Positions 10,873 through 21,500 of a DNA stretch of 64,000 bases are shown here, piece by piece. Source of the stretch: Lepidostoma basale. Taxonomy: Eukaryota > Arthropoda > Insecta > Trichoptera > Lepidostomatidae. The first letter of the stretch is position 1. Each line of letters opens with the position of its first letter. The stretch is taken from positions 186,001-250,000 of the forward strand of contig JAHDVF020001334.1 in the NCBI GenBank assembly GCA_022606425.2. The letters run 5' to 3'. Both the position numbers and the translations under genes were made by a program. The notes below the pieces were generated by a model. That model worked only from the letters and a program-made list of their open reading frames with translations, ran no database searches and was not told where the DNA came from.

Positions 10873-11370
10873 TAAACGTCGGTACAAGAAAACATATTTT
10901 TGTCAGTATTGCCTGTATGAAGCGAAGCATGGAAGTGGCAAAATAAATGTGCAAGTAGAATAAATGCAGTAGAAATGAGACCAACTGTGAAACAACTGTG
11001 ATGTGACATATTATGATAGAGTGTCGAATGAAAGTTTTATGAACAAAATAATGAAAGGAACATTAAGATGGTTTGGTCACATGGAAAGAATTTATGAAGA
11101 AATAATGGTAAAAAAAGAAAAGGAATAGTAACGATGCAAATGGAACTAGAAATAGAGGATGACTGAGGAAAACGTGACACGATCAAATAAATCAAATATT
11201 GAATGTCGGGCACGTCAGGAGTCGGAGTAATCGACGTGCGGTCATGACACGATGAATGAATGTTTAGGAATCCAGAGAAGTATGTCAGGAAAGACAAGGG
11301 TGGCAGTCTGTTCTTTCTGCCTACCCCTCCGGGAAAACGGCGTGTTGGTTACTTAGTTAGTTAGTTTAAT
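10873..11370 (+). mobile_element. RTE1 LINE 3' end, plus strand, decayed
   Basis: Contains GGTTTGGTCACATGGAAAG (the WFGHMER codons), AAAACGTGACACGATCAAAT, and then CTACCCCTCCGGGAAAACGG with CGTG and a TTAGTTAGTTAG tail. Stops and indels break the frame. It lies antisense to the host gene. Confidence 0.85.
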
Positions 11371-11740
11371 ATTTTTTTATTGTTTTCGAACAATAACATA
11401 CAACTCCATGTACATTATTTAACACTGATAGAAAGATCTATTTAAAAAATTCTATTTTATTTTATACAGTGAACCATTTTTCTTTTTCATATTTAAAATT
11501 AAGCGCTTAAAGCAATATTTTCTCAAAGCTCTCTTTGAGTTTTCTTAGTAATATAATTTTAATGAATTCCGCTTAATGAATGATAACGTTTGATTTCTGG
11601 AAGCTTCTTTATTGACATATTTCACCGAAAGATGTCGCTCCCATAAATAAACGATAAGATTTAAACATTTTCATTTGTATTAATCACCACTGAATATAAT
11701 ATTATTAAAAACAGCATTGTACATGTACAGCTTAATATGT
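11371..11740. repeat. F1-like fragment and left arm of a long inverted repeat
   Basis: Positions 11391-11450 resemble the end of F1. Positions 11570-11695 are the reverse complement of 12240-12365 with few mismatches, including GGTGAAACATGTC-type sequence. The two arms are about 545 bp apart. Confidence 0.65.
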
Positions 11741-12032
11741 TTTTTATAAGGATTAATTGTATCTCAATAGAGACGAAGATGTAAATTGTTTTCTGGGAAC
11801 AGAAGATGGTGGCCGAGGCGCTTACAGGATGTATGACCTGTCATTGATTGGGTTGAGCGATCGCTTTATGTTTAACAACATTCCCCATTCCGCATTTTTT
11901 CCTTATTACCACCACGTCTGACAAATTTTTGGAACTTGTATATATGGTAGGATTCCACGCCTATCTTTACATTTTTAAGTTCACTCTACGCTAGCGTCAT
12001 CTATTATGAGATACAATTAATCCTTATAAAAA
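11741..12032 (+). mobile_element. R5 copy with terminal inverted repeats (MITE-like, 292 bp)
   Basis: The left end TTTTTATAAGGATTAATTGT continues ATCTCA, and its reverse complement closes the element at 12005-12032. The inside matches the R5 family (ACAACATTCCCCATTCC). This suggests R5 is a DNA-transposon derivative, though other copies do not show the right repeat. Confidence 0.65.
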
Positions 12033-12139
12033 CAAAAATAATTTATTCGCAATGGGTGAAATTCAGTATTTGTCTACAAGAATTTGTATACATTCAAAAT
12101 GTTGTTGCTTAATATGTTTGTTTGAACTTTTGTTAGTTT

Positions 12140-12530
12140 ATTAGAAGTATAATTATATTTTATGGGAATGACATGTTTCGCCCTTCTAGGGCATTATCAA
12201 ATTTTTTTTTAATAATGCCTTAAAAGGGCGAATATGTATAATGATATTCGGTGGTGATTAAAACGGATGAAAATGTCGAAATCTTATAGTTTTTTTTTAT
12301 ATGGGAGCGACATCTTTCGGTGAAACATGTCAATAAAGAAGCTTTCAGAAATCAAATGTTCTCATTAATTAAACATTTTTGATAATGCCTTAGAAGGGCG
12401 AAACATGTCATTCCCAAAAAATATAATAAAACTTCTAGAAAACGTATACGTAAAAAAAAGTATTAAATATTTGATATGGAGTTTTACATCATTGTTCAAG
12501 AAACAATACATAAACATTTGTTCTAAAAAA
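12140..12530. repeat. F1 foldback interrupted by the right arm of another foldback
   Basis: An F1 left arm (GACATGTTTCGCCCTTCTAG), a short loop and a broken right arm run to about 12236. Positions 12240-12365 carry the inverted partner of 11570-11695. From 12366 the F1 right arm resumes (GATAATGCCTTAGAAGGGC, then GAAACATGTC). Confidence 0.65.
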
Positions 12531-14080
12531 ACATAATTCTTATTTATGATATATTTCTCCATCGTTGGAGTGTAATTAATTTCTTTAACGAATTTAGCAA
12601 TTAAGCATTTGCCCTATGTCTTAAAAAAATATTATTATTTATTTTCCTGACTCAAAATCAAAAGCATTGACTGGTGTAATAAATTACTTACAGACGCTCA
12701 TTACAATTTTTTAGAAACCTTTTTTTCTACATCTACATAAAATCTACATCTACATCTACATATCTACATCTACATATAAATAAAACGCAATCTGGGTTGT
12801 GTGTGTCTCCTTTTTTCTCGGTGATTCCTCAACAGATCCTTCTGAAACTTGGAGAATGGACTAAGTGGAATTCAGCGGTCGTCATAGGCATATTTTTGTT
12901 ATTAATCGAGCTCTAATTAACTTTATAAATTAATCAATTAATTGAAAATTTTCGTAGTGCAAACGAATATAGACCTTAATGTTCGTATCACCTGAGTATC
13001 AATCTTTTGAGTCTATATTCGTTTGACATGGTCTGGAGAGAATTCAGTCTCCATGTAATTTTGTGTAGTGGCAACAATGTGTTTTTCTTTCTGACAGTCC
13101 AATATATTGCGTTTTACTTTGGGATGTATAATACTTAATACGTTTTACTTATTACGTACTAAAATAATTGGTTGTTTAATTGGTACAGTCTATTTTATTG
13201 GTGTTATTTTAATGTACATTAATGCAGACAGGTAATTATGCTTCTTAATTTTGGCGAGTATAATTTTTACGCGTCATTTTGAGGTTATGAACGAAATTTT
13301 ATTTTTTCGTGTGGCTGAAACTTATTCGTTTCTCTTACGTTCGACGGTGATTACTTAATGATAATCTTCCAACATTAATATGATAAATCAATTGAGCTGT
13401 GAGTTATATATTATTATAATTTCCATTTTCACATGATATTAAATATTACTCGCTTGAACGTTTGTGAACATATTTTAATTTGTTTTCTAGAATTCTAGCC
13501 GTTCGATTGGTCACGTGGTCTCTGAACTGTCAATCTGGTACGTCGTAATATTATTTTGTAGGTATATTTATATTTCTAATTCATATATATCTTCAAGTTA
13601 TTCTATTTTGCCGTTGAAATGAATACATATATTATATTTCCGCATTACATATTTCAATGTTATAGTTCTAAATAATATCGAATAGAGAAGAAATTATATA
13701 TCGTTTTACTTACATATCATATCTATGTAATTTTAGGTTATGAAGTTTCTGGGATTAAAAATATTCAATGATAATTAAATTGCTTTCAGGTTATTTCAAA
13801 GGATGATATCGAAAATATAAAATATTGGACTTCGAGGCTCTCTAAAAGAATGTGAAGAAACTTGCTTCCGTAAGTATAATATAATATTTATATTTCTAAT
13901 TCATAAATATATTTTAAGTTTATTCTATTTTGCCGTTTTCTTTATACGCATACTTTCGTCAGGGAAATTGTTACATTACCACAGCAACGGTAAGAAAGTT
14001 CTAATGATATACAATATGAATTACAATATGAATGAATGACACAATTCTTATGACTTTTTCCGTTTTCTAGGAAAATAAAG
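12531..14080. other. Low-copy intron with minor repeats
   Basis: A (TACATC)n simple repeat lies at 12721-12775. A 15-bp-arm hairpin (CAAACGAATATAGAC and its complement) spans about 12961-13024. A direct duplication of about 60 bp (ATTTATATTTCTAATTCAT... to ATTCTATTTTGCCGTT) occurs at 13560-13615 and 13883-13935. No coding sequence seen. Confidence 0.55.
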
Positions 14081-14084
14081 TAAC

Positions 14085-14210
14085 AGATCAGAGATGGGAC
14101 GAAAATTACCAATGCAGCGTGCAGAATAACTTCGTTAAAATGGAATTAGATCAGTCAAACAACGGATGATCAGTGAATTAGATGTACCCTGGAGTGGCGA
14201 ATGAGAACCG
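14085..14210 (+). mobile_element. RTE4 LINE fragment
   Basis: Shares AATGCAGCGTG, AAATGGAAT and CTGGAGTGGCGAA with 15770-16030. In the better copies this encodes a SGLEWRKR-type segment upstream of WSDDIKRVARGQWRRAARD. Several stops; very short. Confidence 0.6.
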
Positions 14211-14339
14211 GCTCATTTTCACATTACACATAAGCTATTTTTAGTAGTTTTCATTCATATATGAAAATTCCATTGTTAATTTCAGGTAAGGTTTTTAAAT
14301 TTACAGTTTATAGACAATAATTAAGCACATTCCCAAACG

Positions 14340-14520
14340 TGCCACCTATATATCTGAATTTTGTGTTGCTCGGGCTTTCACAGTAGCAGGTTCGTCCGCC
14401 TGAAATATGCTTCCTGCACGCCTCAGATGCATTGACAATCCGACAAACTTTAAATCTCACCTAAAAACCTACCTTTTCAAATTATCGCATAAAATGTTAA
14501 CAACGGTTGTCTGTATATCA
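14340..14520 (+). mobile_element. Non-LTR retrotransposon C-terminal fragment
   Basis: One frame reads FCVARAFTVAG, then NMLPARLRCIDNPTNFKSHL and KTYLFKLSHKM. This is the usual C-terminal end of CR1/Jockey-type ORF2 proteins (WNSLP... FKxxLKxYLF). Upstream domains are absent. Confidence 0.65.
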
Positions 14521-14640
14521 ATAAACAATATTATATCACATTTGCACAAAACATTCATATGTTTAGAGAAACAAAATTCTTGATTTTGTTGTCCATGAAA
14601 TTCACATCAGAGCCAATAAAGTAAGTTTCTACGATCGTGA
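14513..14640. repeat. Left arm of a 125-bp inverted duplication
   Basis: Reverse complement of about 16070-16200 with few differences (TACGATCGTGATTTCG against CGAAATCACGATCGTA). The arms enclose about 1.4 kb of nested retroelements. Confidence 0.75.
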
Positions 14641-14742
14641 TTTCGCTGTTGTCACGTGCACCTTTCATGACTAAAAACAATGTCAAAGCGCCCTTGAGGT
14701 GAGCAATTCACGAAAACGGCGATTATACAAATTAAACAAACA

Positions 14743-14910
14743 AACAAACCATCACGCCGTTTCCCCACAGGGGTAGGCAGAGAGAATGGACCATAACACT
14801 ACTCTATCCTGGCAAACCTCTCTAGCTTCCTCCACATTCATACAACGAGTCATACACGCATGTCGATTCCTCCGACTTCTAACATGACCAACCTTTAAAA
14901 TCTGATTAGT
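14743..14910 (-). mobile_element. RTE1b LINE 3' end with (GTTT)n tail
   Basis: Minus strand: the CGGCGTGATGG terminus is followed by GTTTGTTTGTTT rather than GTTAG. Coding remnants correspond to VGHVRSRRNRRACMTR, as in the 39951-40285 copy. Strongly 5'-truncated. Confidence 0.8.
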
Positions 14911-14944
14911 TTAATTAATTTGACAAATTAATCAAATTAATCAG

Positions 14945-15545
14945 ATTAAAAGGTTTTATTTGTTTTATCGTTTTTGTAAAGAATTTTGACAGGTGTAGAA
15001 ATACATTTTTCATTTGTTCCAATAACAATTTGAATAATTTCTTCAATATTATTTTTAAGTTCTTGCTGGTTAAGTGCCTTATTACAGATAATTTAAAAAA
15101 TGGTGGATACGTGTAACATAAATTAAATAAACACAAAAGTCCGGATCGTCCAAGTCAACATGCGCAACATCGAAAAAAACATTATGTGTTATTACATTAT
15201 GTGCTAAATCAAAAAACAGTGGATACGTGGAACATATTATAAATTAAATAGACAATATGTGCACCGTCTAAAAATAACATTTTGTGTAAAATTATTTTTA
15301 TTTTGTTATTTTATTTTATATCATTGTATTTTATATTATTTGTTTGAGATTTATTTTGTGGGTGTTGGACGATCGAAGTGTGCGCGGGAGATGCCTATTG
15401 GTGGCGATGAGGTTCGCAACCCATCACACCGCGCCTCCCGCGGGGCGAAAAGAGAAGGATGGAGTGCCGCATCAGTAAAAGTGTGACAGTCCATTCTCTC
15501 TGCTTACACTTTCGGGGAGACGGCGTGATGGTTAGTTAGTTAGTT
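14945..15545 (+). mobile_element. Non-autonomous retroposon NR1, near full length
   Basis: About 600 bp without a long frame. Landmarks are AGAATTTTGACAGG, GTGCCTTATTACAG, GGTGGATACGTG (twice), TTATTTTGTGGGTGTTGGAC and GATCGAAGTGTGCGCGGGAG. The last ~55 bp (TCTGCTTACACTTTCGGGGA, then GACGGCGTGATGGTTAGTTA) are those of RTE1, including the GTTA tail. A sister copy is at 26630-27186; shorter ones are at 32641, 42512, 48214 and 53925. It is inferred to borrow the RTE1 machinery through the shared 3' end. Confidence 0.75.
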
Positions 15546-15769
15546 AGTTAATTTGACAAATTAGCCTAATTATTATTATTATTATTATGCATATAGCATG
15601 AACTGCCTTTTATATGAAGAATATCTTCAGCAAACAAGTGAAAAACAGTTGTAATTCATTCATTGTATGGAAATTTAAATTTTGCCTTATGCGCCTCTTC
15701 GGTGTCCGCCTTATGGCAATTAAATTTTTTTTTTTTTAATTCCAGGGCCCAAAATTGATGAATCAAAGA

Positions 15770-16030
15770 TCGGACCAAAGTTGCCGATGCAGCGTGTAAA
15801 ATAACTAATGTTTAAATGGAATGGGATCGGTCATAAAGCAAGGACAACGGGTGATAAGATCTTCTGGCCTGGAGTGGCGAAAGAGAAACAGCTACACAAA
15901 TTCTCACAAGCAAATTCTTCAATCACAAGCAAGATGGTCTGATGACATTAAACGAGTGGCAAGAGGTCAATGGCGCAGAGCGGCGAGGGATACAGTTGTG
16001 GAAGTCGGGAAGGGAGGCTTTTGTAGTATT
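15770..16030 (+). mobile_element. RTE4 LINE C-terminal fragment
   Basis: An open stretch reads LEWRKRNSYTNSHKQ, then ARWSDDIKRVARGQWRRAARD, typical of the last ~100 residues of RTE-like RTs. No RT core. A related scrap at 52014-52200 has WSDDI- and QWHRAARDRELWKS-type residues. Confidence 0.75.
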
Positions 16031-16069
16031 ATCATCTATATTACTATTCCACGCCAGCGGACTCGCAGT

Positions 16070-16200
16070 GCCGAAATCACGATCGTAGAAACTTACTTTA
16101 TTGGCTCTGATGTGAATTTCATGGACAACAAAATCAAGAGTTTTGTTTCTTTAATATAATGAATGTTTCCTGCAAATGTGATATAATATTGTTTATTTGA
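16070..16200. repeat. Right arm of a 125-bp inverted duplication
   Basis: Partner of 14513-14640 (CTTACTTTATTGGCTCTGAT, TTTCATGGACAACAAAATC). Confidence 0.75.
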
Positions 16201-16399
16201 TTATTAAATTTCATATAAAATATTCAAAAAATAGTTTTTCAATTACATTAGTAATATGTATTCAAGTTTATAATTCACAGCGAGTTTGCTTGGATTGAAA
16301 CTTTGTTTTAAAGATATAGACACATTTTTGCATCCATACACATGGCATTTAATCCAATAAATAAACGAATTGTTATTGAACTTTAATTGTATTTGTTGA

Positions 16400-16464
16400 A
16401 TATATATTGGGTTTATTTATGTACTCGAATTTAGCAATAGCGAAGCGTTGCCGGGTCAGCTAGT
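16400..16464 (+). mobile_element. Helitron-like 3' terminus
   Basis: AGCGAAGCGTTGCCGGGTCA followed by GCTAGT, a typical insect Helitron 3' end. Only the terminus is recognised. Confidence 0.5.
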
Positions 16465-17445
16465 ACATATAATATAATAATAGCCCATTTAACTTTTGTC
16501 ATATTCTGCCGGATTAAAATTGCACATGTTATATATTTTGTTATAGTTTTTTAATTAAATAATATTTTTCAGTTTATACTGTTCTCCCGATGATGCACTT
16601 GTAATATCTTAATAGAGAAACATACGAGTATTTAAATTTCGAGAAAAATGAAGTCAAAGGTGATTTTTTTTAATTTCCCAATAAAACACCTGGACCGTAA
16701 GAGTGCTAAATAAATGAAAATTCAGACACAAACGAATTTGTTTCATTTTATTATCTGACGCCCTAGATTTATATTGTCCTAACTCTATTTCGGACCCAAA
16801 CGTAAAAGATATACCTGGCGGTAATAAGGGTAAATAATTAAAGTTGGACGGTGAAAGTGTCGCGGCAGTAACACCCCTACGAACATTCCACTTCAGCCCT
16901 TAACATTCATTTGACGTAAACACATTTAGTCGAGATCATATGTTATTTATACAAATTATAAAATTAAACGAATTAGAAATAAAATTCAACTATATTAATA
17001 AATTAGTATCTAAATAAAAAGCATGACCTAACACAGACAAATTGGCAATGGTTGTATGAATTTATCATAAAAGCACAACCTGCATTAGACATTTCATCAA
17101 GTATTCACATTGCATGTAAAACTGTCATAAAAAGTTTTTTATTTATTTTTTTATTTAATTTATTTTTTCAAAAACCCAATTGGGTTATATGGTTACATTT
17201 TTAGATCTAACTATTCATTATGTATTTTTTCAGATATTTTTTATGTTGAGTTGTAGTGAGATTCCTTGTGTCTTTAGGTAGTTCATTGTAAAGTTTCAGT
17301 CCATTGTTCAATATCCTTGATTGTTAATTTACATGTTTTGGAAAGAAAGATTGTTTTGGTTTTCACATGTTTTGGAAAGAAATTTCATATTTGAAAAAAG
17401 CAGAAAGCGAAAGAAAATGGTGTGGTGTTTGATTTTCAGCTACGA
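16465..17445. other. Low-copy intron; one degenerate F7-like motif
   Basis: CCCGATGATG ... GAGAAACATACGAG at about 16588-16640 resembles the F7 repeat at 22920. Positions 16790-16930 are GC-richer and unmatched elsewhere. No exon seen. Confidence 0.35.
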
Positions 17446-17451
17446 AATATA

Positions 17452-17860
17452 GGGTGTTTAAGAGCTTGAGAACTTTAAATAATAATATAAGACAAACATA
17501 TTGTTGAAATGAATTTTTTATTATTATAATCTAGTAGATAATTTTATGGCATTTATTTTTTAAATATGATCCGATCAATAACTGCACGAATTGCTTGCTC
17601 ACTAGGTCCATTATGTTGACCGTAAAATGGACGAAGTGCTCTATGAACTTGGCGAACAGATTTATTTTTTTCAAAGTAAATGTCTACAATTTGAAATAGT
17701 TGTTCTGGTGTTAAACGATCCATGATGAATTACTTAACCTTACTAAACAGAAATGTCAACACAATTTGACATTCTCAACTGTCAAATCATAGACAACAAC
17801 CATCGAAACTTCTCATGTAGCTAAAAAAACATTTTTTTATATACGAGTACACGGGTTGAA
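17452..17860 (-). mobile_element. Tc1/mariner-type transposon remnant
   Basis: The minus strand from ATG 17723 to the stop at 17553 reads MDRLTPEQLFQIVDIYFEKN and then SVRQVHRALRPFYGQHNGPS, an intact helix-turn-helix of the same group as 8362 but a different subfamily. The rest of the transposase is missing. TATAGGGTGTTT at 17451 may be one end. Confidence 0.75.
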
Positions 17861-17879
17861 TCACATATATTATTTTATT

Positions 17880-18410
17880 TAAACTCGTATACAGTGGTTG
17901 TACAAGCCCAAGTGAACAAAGCAACGGCAATCTGTGGTGCTCTAAAATCCACAATATGGAAAAACAAAAACATGGCCTTTAAGAGTAAGATCAGAATCTA
18001 TAAAGCATGAGTAAGACCAATAATAACATATGGCGTCGAAGCAAGGGCAGACACAGTAAGGACCAAATAAGTTTTGAGGACTTCCGAGATGAAGACACCG
18101 AGGACGATAGCAGGCAAGACACTGAGAGATCGCACGAGGAACACCAGAATTAGAGAGTTATGTGAGGTTGAGGATATTACAAGATGGAGCAGACAGCGAA
18201 GAAGGGACTGGTACGTTCATTTTCAAAAAATGGACACCACCAGACCCCCCTATATTGCACTACATAATCAGCCTCATGGGACTCGTCCCCGTGGAACATC
18301 TCCTAAAAGATGGAAAGACAGCTGGGAATCTACCTCACAGGAGGAGCAACACTCTGGAGAACAGACCACATAGGTCTACAACAAGGAAGAAGAAGAAGAA
18401 GTATACAATG
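17880..18410 (+). mobile_element. RTE3 LINE 3' end with (GAA)n tail
   Basis: Frames give KATAICGALKSTIWKNKN, a VRPIITYGVEA motif (the RTE 'TLIRPVLTYG' region), RRRDWYVHFQKM and GTRPRGTSPKRWKDSWE. It ends in an AAGAAGAAGAAGAAG tail. In-frame stops are present. Related copies on the minus strand are at 24655-24985 and 47186-47740. Confidence 0.8.
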
Positions 18411-18479
18411 GAACCTTTCATAACGAGACTCAAAATTGTTTCGCTTAATAAACGAATGAAAACGTTTGTTTTTAGAAGT

Positions 18480-18640
18480 TTTATTCCAATTTATGTGAAT
18501 AACATGTTACGCTTATCTAAGCCTTGATCAAATGTCAACATTTGGTGCCTTAGACGGGCAAAACATGTCATTCACATAAAATATAATAAGACTTCTAGAA
18601 AACAGACGTTTGATTACAATATATTCGTATTCATTAACAC
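18480..18640. repeat. F1 foldback copy
   Basis: AACATGTTACGCTTATCTAA and its partner GCCTTAGACGGGCAAAACAT flank a short loop; AAATATAATAAGACTTCTAG follows. It matches the F1 consensus. Confidence 0.75.
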
Positions 18641-18642
18641 TT

Positions 18643-18712
18643 CCTATCCTTCGGGGAGACCTAGACGGTGGGATGGTTGTCAAGTTAGTTTGTTTACAAT
18701 ATATAACTTCAT
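18643..18712 (+). mobile_element. RTE1 3'-terminal scrap
   Basis: CTATCCTTCGGGGAGACCTA, GACGGTGGGATGG and a GTTAGTTTG tail: only the last ~60 bp of RTE1 or of NR1. Confidence 0.55.
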
Positions 18713-18734
18713 TTTATTCACTGTTCAATTGAAA

Positions 18735-19145
18735 ACACTGTTTTAATATCAAACATTTTTAGTTTATTTTTTATAAAATCGTCGCGACAGCTGTTTCAGT
18801 AACCGATGTTACCATCGTCAGGTGTTACAATAAACTAAAGATAAATACAGAAAGATTTCATTTCTATAGTAAACATTAAAAAGTATAAACATTTACTTAA
18901 TTACTCAATTTACTTAATAATAACTGTTACTTAATTACTGTGTTTTTCCATCTTAATTGCTTATATTATTGTGTGTAGTTTCTTCCCCTATTAATAATCG
19001 TGTTTACTATATACATGAAATCTTTCTGTATTTATCTTTAGTTTATTGTAACACCTGACGATTGTAACATCGGTTACCGAAACAGTTGTCGCGACGATTT
19101 TATAATAAATCTCAATTTTTGATATTAAAACAGTGTTTTTAATTT
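18735..19145. repeat. F2 foldback: two hammerhead-like motifs in inverted orientation
   Basis: The arms (about 18735-18890 and 19010-19140) are reverse complements, with an AT-rich middle. Each arm carries a core: 18821-18786 on the minus strand (CUGACGA, stem II GUAAC/GUUAC, GAAACAGCUGUC) and 19055-19090 on the plus strand (CUGACGA, GUAAC/GUUAC, GAAACAGUUGUC). The flank AAAACAGTGTTTTTAATT is shared with other F2 and F7 copies. No ORF. Confidence 0.8.
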
Positions 19146-19375
19146 AATAGAGAATAATGTTAAAATATCAAAGTGTTTCCGTGAAAACAATGGATTACCT
19201 AACTTCATTTTATTCAATTCTTGTTATATACTAGTTTAACATCAATTTCGATTAACTAGTATGTACTGTTAACTCTTCTTCTCTTTTACATTTGTGGTAA
19301 CATATAATTGGCCTTATTCTATTGTTTCTGTGTGTTTTAATTACGTACTGTAATCGATGTTTGTTACCCCAAATA
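19146..19375. other. No recognisable feature
   Basis: AT-rich spacer between F2 and an RTE1 copy. Confidence 0.3.
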
Positions 19376-19895
19376 AATAAATAACTAACTAACTAACTAA
19401 CCATCACGCCGTCTCCCCGGAGGGGTAGGCAGAAAGAATGGAACGCTACACTGTTCTGTTCTGACATACTTATCTCGCTTCCTCTACATTTATACATCTT
19501 GTCATGCACGTCGATTTCTCCGACTCTTCACGTGACCGACATTCAATATTTGATTGATTTGATCGTGCCACGTTTTCCTCGGCCTTCCTCTATTTCTAGC
19601 TCTACCGTTTACATATATCTTCTTCACCATTCTGTCTTCACTCATTCTTTCCATGTGTCCAAACCATCTTAATGACCCTTTCCTTATTTTGTTCATAACA
19701 CTTTCATTCGCACCACATTCAATTCTTTTATTTGCATTTGTCACTCTATCATATACAGATTTGTCACAAATTCGTCTTAGAGATCTCATTTCTACTGCAT
19801 TTATTCTACTTTCATCCTTCTTTTGCCAGTTCCATGCTTCACTTCCATACATAAGGGTCGGCACAAGAACACCATTATGCACTGCCATCTTAGCT
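19376..19895 (-). mobile_element. RTE1 LINE 3' end, well preserved
   Basis: The minus-strand frame 19888-19502 reads LMYGSEAWNWQKKDESRINA, EMRSLRRICDKSVYDRV, KGSLRWFGHMERMSEDRM, then GRPRKTWHDQINQIL. The GTTAGTTAGTTAG tail is intact (TAACTAACTAAC on plus). The copy is 5'-truncated just upstream of the LMYGSEAW motif. Confidence 0.9.
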
Positions 19896-20439
19896 AAATA
19901 AAATAAATAAATAAATAAATAATAATAAGTCTTACACCATTACTCAAGAAGAAATAAATAAATATGTTTGATAGGTTATACTGCTAGAGGTTTAACGCAG
20001 TATTGGAGTGTAAGTTCTTTTATTAAAAACAATAATTGAAAAATGATTTCTATTTTTATATTTAACTTTACCAATTTTTCCACGTACTGTTAAAAGCCAA
20101 TTCTCGCCATCTTTCGGCATTACACCCCCTTGACTAAAGCTCGTGTTTTCTTAAGGTTCGTGTCCTCTCACCTATCTATAAGCCCTCGGCTGGAGATATA
20201 AAAATACGTTTAAGTTTTCTCGTCACTGACGGGCCTTATTCCCCTTGACGTAACTACTATATTTAGGGCTCGGCTATAACTAAGCCAGACATTTTTCGGT
20301 ACATTTCACGTGTTTCTTCCTCCATATTCCAGAGACGTACTGTCATGAGTATGTGTAGGGACGAGGCCATTTCGATTACTAACAATACTCTAATCGATAC
20401 TCTTATATAGGGAAAATACAGAGGAACGAAATACGGATA
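19896..20439. other. Low-copy intron with GC-richer island
   Basis: Positions 20080-20400 stand out as richer in GC and unmatched elsewhere in the window. No exon with paired splice sites was found. Confidence 0.35.
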
Positions 20440-20882
20440 TTAATATAAGCTTAGAAAATTGAAAAACTTTTTTTAATCCACTATTTAAACAAAAATATTA
20501 AAAAAAACACGACATGTTTCGGAGGATACCTACATCTTCAGGTGTAAAAATATAATAATAACTAAATAAAGAAAGACTAGTAAAAACGCATTGAAAATTT
20601 AATACAATAATTCAATTTAAAAATTAACCTGTGCTATTTGTTATAAGTAGGTACGAACAATTATTTTTTAACAGTAAGAAATAATTAATAATATTAAATA
20701 ATAATAATAATACATGATGATAAAATAAAAAAAGAATAAAAAATTGCAATATAGAAAAAAAAAATACATATGAAACGATATAATTTATTTAGAAATTAAT
20801 AAATTATTTATTTGCATTTGATTGGAAATGGGAGCTTGGGAGATTAAATATAGACAAAGTATTTAAGGAGAAAGGAGGAATC
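20440..20882 (-). mobile_element. Penelope-like element 3' end with hammerhead motif
   Basis: On the minus strand 20882-20807 encodes the conserved C-terminal tail PPFSLNTLSIFNLPSS. After about 270 bp comes a hammerhead-like core at 20541-20511: ACAC, CUGAAGA, stem II AGG/CCU, GAAACAUGUC, GUGU. The tail is shared with 59340-59990. It is truncated at 20882 against a Jockey fragment. Confidence 0.8.
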
Positions 20883-21310
20883 TAATTATTAATTATGTTT
20901 TCAATGAAAACATTAACAGAATTCCATAGTGTTAATGCTTTAGCGTTCAATACGGATAAATATTTTTGTGGCTCTATCCCAGGGCATTTTTTTGGTATGC
21001 TGGGGACGAACTCTCTGCAGCTTCGAAGAGGTGAGCATCTCATAACCCATTTCGTTAGATTAATCAGGAAATATTTAAAGAACTCGGCTATGCTGGAGGT
21101 CTTTTTGTTATTGATAGATATCTCAGACAGCGATAGCATAGATTGTTTTACTAACCGGCTGCCAGAACCAACCTGCCTCTGGAGACACCGATGGGAAGAG
21201 CAATGAGTCAGCTGAACGCGGTCTCATCAGAGATCAAAGTTTTTGATATTAGTGAAAGAACGTTCAGAATACAAATACACTTGAATTTCGAGAGTATCTT
21301 GTTTTATTAA
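20883..21310 (+). mobile_element. Jockey-like LINE C-terminal fragment and 3' UTR
   Basis: Encodes GMLGTNSLQLRRGEHLITHF, then decayed text matching the 58554-58186 copy (LPEPTCLWRHRWEEQ corresponds to nucleotides for NLPLVTPVGR-). Frameshifts prevent a full reading. The RT core is missing. Confidence 0.75.
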
Positions 21311-21500
21311 CATCGAATTAAAATAATTATAAATCTTTAGATATTATAAAATCTGTCAAAACTGATCATATTTGTAAACAATTTTATAATATTTTAAATA
21401 TGTATCTTTGTAATATCACTGAGGAAGGACCGGTCGTCCGAAAAATATCTGATATATATATTTTTTAAAGTTATTGTTGTATATACAAAGTATATAAAAA
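21311..21500 (+). repeat. F4 repeat with hammerhead-like motif
   Basis: Core at 21419-21449: upstream AUAUCA pairs with downstream UGAUAU (stem I, 6 bp). CUGAGGA, stem II GGAC/GUCC, then GAAA and the palindromic AAUAU-type stem III ending in C. It closely matches 37940-38110. Confidence 0.75.

Noticed and set aside
16588..16645. Active hammerhead in the F7-like sequence
   Set aside because: CUGAUGA is altered and stem II does not pair; listed only as a decayed relative.
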